Assembly: GCA_021828925.1 (NCBI GenBank)
Contig: JAJZCT010000062.1
Coordinates: 1-10,548 of the forward strand
Direction: 5' to 3'
Source of the DNA: Planctomycetota bacterium
GTDB taxonomy: Bacteria; Planctomycetota; Phycisphaerae; WQYP01
DNA length: 10,548 nucleotides
Made by a program: the position numbers and the translations under genes. Below the pieces are notes generated by a model. The model was not told where the DNA came from. It made no database searches and saw nothing but the letters and a program-made list of their open reading frames with translations. How positions within the stretch are numbered: position 1 is the stretch's first letter; the number at the start of each line of letters is the position of its first letter. Shown one piece after another: positions 5,785 through 10,548 of this stretch.

Positions 5785-7044
5785 TCAAATTTCCAGCAAC
5801 AACCGGGTGGGGTCTTCCAGCGATTCTTTTACGTGTACCAGAAAGCTTACCGCCTGCTGGCCATCAATGAGGCGATGGTCGTAAGAAAGTGCCACATACA
5901 TCATCGGGCGGATGACGATCTGATCATTGACCACGACCGCGCGTTTTTCAATTTTGTGCAGGCCCAGAATGGCGCTTTGCGGCGGATTGAGAATGGGCGT
6001 GGACAACAGCGACCCGAATACCCCGCCGTTGGTGATGGTAAATGTGCCGCCGCCAAGTTCGTCAAGCGTAATTTTGCCTTCGCGGGCGCGTTGCGCCAGG
6101 CGTTTTATTTCCGCTTCAATCTGGGCCATGGAAAGTTTATTAGCATAGCGCACCACCGGCACCACCAGGCCTTTTTCCGTAGCCACCGCCACGCCCAGAT
6201 GTACGTTGTTCTTATAAATAACAATCCGATTCTGCAGTTGGGCGTTGACAATGGGGACAGCCTTGGCGGCGGCGCAAACCGCCCGCCCGAAAAAGGAGAG
6301 GAAGCCCAGGCCCACACTGTGTGTTTTTTCAAATTTCTCTTTGTATTTCTCACGCAATGCCATCACGGCGGACATGTCAATTTCATTGATTGTTGTCAGG
6401 ATCGCAGCACTGTGCTGAGCTTCCACGAGACGGCGGGCGATGGTTTCACGCAATTTTGACATTTCCACGCGTGTTTCTTCCGGGCCGTCATCTTTGGTGA
6501 TCGGGGCGGCGGCCGGCTTAACCGGGACCGGGCGAGCGGTGGCGGCAGGTGCCGCAGTGACCGCCGGAGCCGGTGCACTATTGCGTGTATCTAAAAACTG
6601 CACCACATCCCCCTTGGTTATGCGATTGCCCGGTCCGGTGGGAGAAACAACGGCGGGGTCAATATTATTTTCTTTCACCATGCGTTCCACAGCCGGGGAA
6701 AGCGTTTTAGTTGCAGGCTTGTCGCTGCCGACGGTCTTTGGTGCCGCGGTTGCGGGCGCGGCGGTCGCACTATTAGCGGCAGGCTTGACTGCGCCAGAAG
6801 CGCCTTGCTCCACCCGGGCCACAACATCACCGACATTAACCGTCTGGCCGGCGGTTTTAAGGATCCGCAGCACGCCCTGCGTACCGGCGGGCAATTCAAC
6901 CGTCGCTTTATCCGTTTCCAGTTCGGCCACCACATCGTCGGCGGCCACTGGATCGCCATCGGCTTTTACCCAATTGGCAATGCGGGCTTCGGTGACAGAT
7001 TCCCCCAGGCCGGGGACAAACAAATCAACGAGTGTGTTACTCAT
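5785..7044 (-). CDS. sucB: Dihydrolipoyllysine-residue succinyltransferase, E2 of 2-oxoglutarate dehydrogenase (EC 2.3.1.61)
   Basis: The 419-residue E2 core transfers the succinyl group from lipoamide to CoA in the TCA-cycle 2-oxoglutarate dehydrogenase complex. Residues 4-80 are a lipoyl domain with the lipoylated lysine at Lys46 ([10 protein letters not shown]). An Ala/Pro linker (about 82-112) leads to the peripheral-subunit-binding domain at about 115-152 ([29 protein letters not shown]), then a second Ala/Pro linker. The catalytic domain spans about 190-419, with the acetyltransferase motif SYDHRLIDG (His390, Asp394) and [20 protein letters not shown] at 339-358. The ending [10 protein letters not shown] is characteristic of SucB rather than the pyruvate or branched-chain E2. 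It lies 66 nt after sucA on the same strand. The start ATG is preceded only by a weak purine stretch (GAAAGAA about 10 nt upstream), so translation may depend on sucA transcription or be modest. Confidence 0.95.
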   Translation of the reverse strand: MSNTLVDLFVPGLGESVTEARIANWVKADGDPVAADDVVAELETDKATVELPAGTQGVLRILKTAGQTVNVGDVVARVEQGASGAVKPAANSATAAPATAAPKTVGSDKPATKTLSPAVERMVKENNIDPAVVSPTGPGNRITKGDVVQFLDTRNSAPAPAVTAAPAATARPVPVKPAAAPITKDDGPEETRVEMSKLRETIARRLVEAQHSAAILTTINEIDMSAVMALREKYKEKFEKTHSVGLGFLSFFGRAVCAAAKAVPIVNAQLQNRIVIYKNNVHLGVAVATEKGLVVPVVRYANKLSMAQIEAEIKRLAQRAREGKITLDELGGGTFTITNGGVFGSLLSTPILNPPQSAILGLHKIEKRAVVVNDQIVIRPMMYVALSYDHRLIDGQQAVSFLVHVKESLEDPTRLLLEI

Positions 7045-7110
7045 AATGTATTGGTTCTTTCATAATATTCGTGACATAACCTCGCGGCACATTTCTTAAC
7101 CGCCCGTATC

Positions 7111-9975
7111 TTACTTCGCCATTGGAGCGCCTTCCCGAACTTCCACCTCGCTGGGGCGCGTTGGGCTTGCCGGGGCGAGTTCTTTGCCCACTACCTCCGC
7201 AACGGACAAATTCAGCGCCCGGGCCACTATCTCCGCCTGTTCATGCACATGACGTTCATGCGAACCGGCGGCCGGCGAACTCGACGGCTTACGCCCGATA
7301 TACGTCAATTTTTGCATGCCCGGCCAATGATAATGCAGTTTCGCCCCGATAAACGGATACACACCATTATTGCGCGGTTCTTCCTGAACCCATACCATCT
7401 CCACGCCTTTGGGATACGTGCGGGCGATTTCGGTAAGCCTATCAGTATAGAAGGGATAAATCTGTTCCAGACGGAGTATGGCAATATCCGTAATGCGATT
7501 CTTTTCCCGCTCGGCCAGAAGTTCGTAATAAATTTTTCCGCTGCAAATCAGCACGCGCCGCACGCGTGAACGGTCGAGCTTGGAGGTCTCGTCGATGATT
7601 TCTTCAAATTGGCCGCCGCTGAATTCCTCCAGTCGCGAAACAGCCATTTTGTTTCTAAGCAGGCTCTTCGGGGCCATGACAATCAGCGGCTTGCGGAAGC
7701 TGCGGTGCATCTGCCGGCGCAGCAGATGGAAATATTGCGCCGGCGTTGTAGGATTGCATACTTGAATATTATCTTCCGCGGCCAGTTGCAGGAATCGTTC
7801 CAGCCGGGCGTGGGAATGCTCCGGCCCCTGCCCTTCATAGCCGTGCGGCAACAGCATGACGATGCCGTTGTACTTACCCCATTTGGTCTCCGCACTTACC
7901 AGAAACTGGTCAATAATGGGCTGGGCCATATTTACAAAATCACCGAATTGCGCTTCCCACATTACTAAAGCATGGGGATCCGCTGATGAAAATCCATATT
8001 CAAAGCCTACAACAGCCAACTCTGAGAGCATGGTGTTGATAATCGTAAAGCGTGCCTTGGCTTCGCTGAACGCCGCCAGGGGATTGTATGGAGTACCGGT
8101 CTCCGCATCAAAAATGACGGCGTTGCGATGGCTGAAGGTACCCCGGCACACATCCTGCCCGGTCAGGCGAACCCAAATACCTTCATCCAACAAAGAGCCG
8201 ATAGCCAGCATTTCCCCGTTCCCCCAGTCGATACCTTCACCCTTGCGCACGGCATCCAGCCGCTGCTTGTACATTTGTGCCACTTTCGGATGCGGTGAAA
8301 AGTCATCGGGAAACTTACAGACTTTTTCCGCAATGCTCAGCAGTTGCTGGGAACTCACGGCTGTATCCACGCGCCAATCCCGAATATCACGCGGGACTTT
8401 CAGCAGGTCTTTCCAAGGGCCGTGCACGGGCGGCGCCGCTTCGGTAGGTTTGAAGGTTTGCGCGTATTCATGAGCCTTATCCAAGCGGTCATGAATCGCT
8501 TGCGCCATGTCATCAAGCTGTACTTGGGTAATGTGTCCGGAATCCAGAAGATGCCTGGCATAAAGTTGCCGAGTGGTGGGATGTTTTGAAATTTCCCGAT
8601 ACATCACGGGCTGCGTTACACTGGGGTCATCCATCTCATTATGGCCGCGCCGGCGATAACAGACCAGATCAATAATCACATCCGCCTTGAAACGCTGACG
8701 AAATGCAATGGCCAGACGGGCAGCCTGCACCACCGCTTCAGGATCATCCCCATTCACATGAAACACCGGGGCCTGAATGGCCTTGGCCACATCACTGGGA
8801 TAACGGGTGAAACGCCCATTACTTGGATCCGTGGTAAACCCGATCTGATTATTAACAATAATATGAACGGTACCGCCCGTGCGATACGCTTCAAGTTCTG
8901 AAAGATATAACGTTTCAGCCACAATGCCCTGACCGGTAAACGCCGCATCGCCGTGCATCAGCACGGACATCACACGTTGCCGTGTTGCATCGCCTTTGCG
9001 GTTTTGCTTGGCGCGAACAAGACCTTCCACCACCGGATCAACAATTTCCAGGTGGCTGGGATTGGCCGAAAGCGATAAGTGCACGGATCGGCCCGAGCGT
9101 GTGGTGGAATCATGGGCATAGCCCAGGTGATACTTCACATCACCATCACCCATGGATTTCTGCGGGCGATCCAACACTTCCGCCATGATCATTTCGTAAG
9201 GCTTGTGCATGCAATGCGCCAGCACATTGAGTCTCCCGCGGTGCGGCATGCCCATGACAATTTCATCCACACCATTCTCGGCCGCTTTTTCCACCACTTC
9301 ATCCAGCAGATTAGTCAGCGATTCCGCACCTTCAATACTGAATCGCTTGGTGGTGGGGTGCCGGCGTTGCAGGAATAATTCAAAATCCTCCGACGCCGCC
9401 AGGCGCGACATGATAAAGGTGCGATCCTCATCGGAAAGCTGCGGTTTATTCAGTGACGGCTCCATCATATCCTGCAGAAATTGCCGCTGATCCGGATCAC
9501 GTATGTCCATATATTCCACAGCCAAGGTGCCGCAATAGGTGCTGCGTAACATGGAAATCAGTTGCCGCAAGGGTACGCGCCCCCCGCCGCCAAGACTCCC
9601 AGCGTTCACGGACCGATCTAAATCCGCTTCGCTTAAGCCAAACTCGTTGAGGCTCAACAACGGATGGTCGGCGGCGTTATGCCCAAGCGGATCCAAATTG
9701 GCAATTAAATGACCCAGTTCGCGATAACTATGCACCAGGTCAGAGACCTGCAAATCCGGCTCCCCGTCTGCCGGTGCGCGGGTCGAAGCTGTCGGGACAG
9801 CTCCGGCGGAGGGGGCGTCAGCGGCCAGATCAAAACCGCGGAAAAACCATTGCCATTGCGGATCAACCGCTTCCGGCTTGAGTTTCCATTGTTCATAAAG
9901 ATTTTGTAAGAATTCGGGACTTAATCCCTCCAGCGATTGTTGAGAACCGCTACCGGCAACATCCGAGGTAACCAC
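7111..9975 (-). CDS. sucA: 2-oxoglutarate dehydrogenase E1 component (EC 1.2.4.2)
   Basis: Thiamine-diphosphate-dependent decarboxylase that converts 2-oxoglutarate to a succinyl group on lipoyl-E2; 954 residues, slightly longer than the usual ~930. The GTG start at 9975 is supported by GGAGA 6 nt upstream (9982-9986 on the plus strand). Residues 15-50 form the short N-terminal E2-binding segment (SPEFLQNLYEQW), followed by a low-complexity linker. The core includes MPHRGRLNVL (His245), SANPSHLE (303-310), the ThDP/Mg site HGDAAFTGQG to NNQIGF (341-380) and RRRGHNEMDDPS. The transketolase-like pyrimidine domain follows, with SELAVVGFEYG, MWEAQFGDF and LPHGYEGQGPEHSHAR (709-724). The C-terminal domain ends with VWVQEEPRNNG and YIGRKPSSSPAAGS. 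About 30 extra residues, charged and Pro-rich, trail the usual end. There is no fused acyltransferase domain as in actinobacterial OdhA. Transcribed with sucB; lpd is not in the window. Confidence 0.96.
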   Translation of the reverse strand: MVTSDVAGSGSQQSLEGLSPEFLQNLYEQWKLKPEAVDPQWQWFFRGFDLAADAPSAGAVPTASTRAPADGEPDLQVSDLVHSYRELGHLIANLDPLGHNAADHPLLSLNEFGLSEADLDRSVNAGSLGGGGRVPLRQLISMLRSTYCGTLAVEYMDIRDPDQRQFLQDMMEPSLNKPQLSDEDRTFIMSRLAASEDFELFLQRRHPTTKRFSIEGAESLTNLLDEVVEKAAENGVDEIVMGMPHRGRLNVLAHCMHKPYEMIMAEVLDRPQKSMGDGDVKYHLGYAHDSTTRSGRSVHLSLSANPSHLEIVDPVVEGLVRAKQNRKGDATRQRVMSVLMHGDAAFTGQGIVAETLYLSELEAYRTGGTVHIIVNNQIGFTTDPSNGRFTRYPSDVAKAIQAPVFHVNGDDPEAVVQAARLAIAFRQRFKADVIIDLVCYRRRGHNEMDDPSVTQPVMYREISKHPTTRQLYARHLLDSGHITQVQLDDMAQAIHDRLDKAHEYAQTFKPTEAAPPVHGPWKDLLKVPRDIRDWRVDTAVSSQQLLSIAEKVCKFPDDFSPHPKVAQMYKQRLDAVRKGEGIDWGNGEMLAIGSLLDEGIWVRLTGQDVCRGTFSHRNAVIFDAETGTPYNPLAAFSEAKARFTIINTMLSELAVVGFEYGFSSADPHALVMWEAQFGDFVNMAQPIIDQFLVSAETKWGKYNGIVMLLPHGYEGQGPEHSHARLERFLQLAAEDNIQVCNPTTPAQYFHLLRRQMHRSFRKPLIVMAPKSLLRNKMAVSRLEEFSGGQFEEIIDETSKLDRSRVRRVLICSGKIYYELLAEREKNRITDIAILRLEQIYPFYTDRLTEIARTYPKGVEMVWVQEEPRNNGVYPFIGAKLHYHWPGMQKLTYIGRKPSSSPAAGSHERHVHEQAEIVARALNLSVAEVVGKELAPASPTRPSEVEVREGAPMAK

Positions 9976-10012
9976 GTTTTTTCTCCGAAAATCAGGGCGT
10001 TTTTATCGCCCG

Positions 10013-10042
10013 CATATACTCTGTTCTACATAAATCAGTCTA
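10013..10042 (-). promoter_or_regulatory. Candidate sigma70-type promoter of sucAB
   Basis: Read on the minus strand, TAGACT (10042-10037; 4 of 6 to TTGACA) and TATATG (10018-10013; 4 of 6 to TATAAT) are separated by 18 nt. The predicted transcription start would be about 30 nt before the sucA GTG. A 5-bp GGGCG/CGCCC hairpin (9995-9999 with 10007-10011) overlaps the expected start region. Modest matches only. Confidence 0.35.
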
Positions 10043-10074
10043 GGGACGCAAACGCATGCTGTAAAATTCGCCCT

Positions 10075-10097
10075 AAAAATCGTCTAAACGAATTTTT
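10075..10097 (-). terminator. Candidate intrinsic terminator upstream of sucA
   Basis: Read on the minus strand: AAAAATTCGT, loop TTAG, then ACGATTTTT. It is a 4-bp TCGT/ACGA core extended by A-T pairs with one bulged T, ending in a T5 tract. The plus strand has the same A-stem-T shape, so it could work both ways. It begins one base after the stop of the uncertain minus-strand frame ending at 10099, which would separate that frame from sucA. The low GC of the stem limits confidence. Confidence 0.4.
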
Positions 10098-10098
10098 A

Positions 10099-10548
10099 TC
10101 AACCCTTGAATTGGCCATTGACATTGATCTTTACAGGCCGGCCCAACGCATCCGCCTGCCGAAACTCATCGGCAAACGGCAATGCGTCTAACCTACTACG
10201 TATCGGCGTAATCCAATGTTTTACATTATCGGAAGTGGTGTGATGTATTAAGCGCCCGCACCAACCGCCCACTATTTTCGGGAACCCGTAGCACGGACCG
10301 CAGGTACTTCCGTGGTGCCGGGATGAAAACCACCAATGAGATTGCACGGCCTCCTCCGCCAATACCGCAACGATCCCAAACCAAATCCTACTCGTATCCG
10401 CGTCATCCGCGCAATCCGCGGTTCTTTCCCGTCGCGTTCCCAGCGTACATAGGCGGCCGCTTTGAGCCAACGCCCCATCCGGATGCAGGCCTTCCGGTTC
10501 ATCGGTATTACGCGGTAAGCAATCCAAAATTGCCTGTAAAAAGACCGC
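10099..10548 (-). CDS. Uncertain partial reading frame, 5' end beyond the window
   Basis: A minus-strand frame is open from the window edge to a TGA at 10099-10101 (149 codons, no stop). I do not recognise the product. Two stretches look protein-like: the first ~37 codons (ILDCLPRNTDEPEGLHPDG near the start) and the last ~30 (LDALPFADEFRQADALG, ending VNGQFKG). The middle, however, crosses repeat-like DNA (10292-10314 and 10394-10420) and is rich in Cys, Trp and His. A terminator-like hairpin directly after the stop supports it. It could be the end of a real gene with a repeat inserted, two unrelated remnants, or chance. Confidence 0.25.
   Translation of the reverse strand, partial: AVFLQAILDCLPRNTDEPEGLHPDGALAQSGRLCTLGTRRERTADCADDADTSRIWFGIVAVLAEEAVQSHWWFSSRHHGSTCGPCYGFPKIVGGWCGRLIHHTTSDNVKHWITPIRSRLDALPFADEFRQADALGRPVKINVNGQFKG
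10292..10314. repeat. Small inverted repeat in repeat-like DNA
   Basis: CACGGA (10292-10297) and TCCGTG (10309-10314) face each other across 11 nt that include ACCGCAGGT. That string recalls the outer arm ACCGCAGGC of the 57-bp element at 5305-5361. It may be a diverged or partial relative of that repeat class. Confidence 0.4.
10394..10420. repeat. 9-bp tandem repeat, three units
   Basis: The units GTATCCGCG, TCATCCGCG and CAATCCGCG share the core ATCCGCG. On the other strand this reads as CGCGGAT repeated every 9 nt, a short spacer repeat of a style I associate with PVC-group genomes. Confidence 0.6.

Noticed and set aside
5623..6459. 278-codon plus-strand open frame opposite sucB
   Set aside because: It runs antisense to a strongly supported sucB and has Arg/His-rich, motif-free content with no ribosome site: a shadow frame of GC-rich coding DNA.
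6440..7099. 219-codon plus-strand open frame opposite the 5' half of sucB
   Set aside because: Low-complexity Ala/Ser/Thr composition is the antisense image of the Ala/Pro linkers and lipoyl domain.
7856..8473. 205-codon plus-strand open frame opposite sucA
   Set aside because: It lies wholly inside sucA on the other strand, with no recognisable domain and no ribosome site.
1..10548. tRNA, rRNA, CRISPR array, phage or defence genes
   Set aside because: No regular spacer-repeat array, cloverleaf-type tRNA signature, rRNA-like segment or integrase/nuclease motif was seen on either strand.

Overview
The window looks like chromosomal DNA of a free-living bacterium with moderate to high GC. A planctomycete (Phycisphaerae-like) or another PVC-group member is my best guess. 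That guess rests on the gene style (a Tat-exported apiosidase-like hydrolase, an archaeal-type phosphoglycerate-mutase homologue next to homoserine dehydrogenase, 2-oxoglutarate dehydrogenase E1/E2) and on wide, hairpin-rich intergenic spacers carrying small interspersed repeats. It is inference; no taxonomic marker gene is present.

Layout. (1) 59-1837 (+): a secreted DUF5060/DUF4038 glycoside-hydrolase-like protein, probably acting on plant or algal polysaccharide side chains, with a plausible intrinsic terminator about 57 nt after its stop. (2) 1838-2435: a gene-poor spacer with one copy of a 69-nt interspersed repeat (copy A) and, on the minus strand, what looks like the 3' end of a decayed transposase gene. 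(3) 2436-3731 and 3810-5000 (+): homoserine dehydrogenase followed 78 nt later by an ApgM-family phosphomutase homologue. This pairing suggests the second enzyme serves as a non-orthologous homoserine kinase, making the pair a threonine-biosynthesis unit. Two back-to-back hairpins fill the start of the gap between them. (4) 5001-5784: a 784-nt spacer between convergent genes, packed with inverted repeats: a degenerate 7-bp tandem repeat, a 57-bp cruciform-like repeat, several GC-rich hairpins, and a second, inverted copy (copy B) of the 69-nt repeat. (5) 7044-5785 and 9975-7111 (-): sucB and sucA, the E2 and E1 of the 2-oxoglutarate dehydrogenase complex, transcribed sucA then sucB with a 66-nt gap and no lpd (E3) gene visible. 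(6) 9976-10548: the sucA upstream region with a candidate promoter and terminator, then a weakly supported partial reading frame that runs over repeat-like DNA to the window edge.

The five solid genes are housekeeping or catabolic. I did not find a defence system, CRISPR array, RNA gene or evident new multi-gene system. The observations most worth a second look are the hom-apgM pairing; the inverted 69-nt repeat, found in the same orientation and 150-157 nt after the stop codon of two unrelated genes; a 24-bp perfect palindrome inside the hydrolase gene; and the repeat-dense spacer at 5001-5784.
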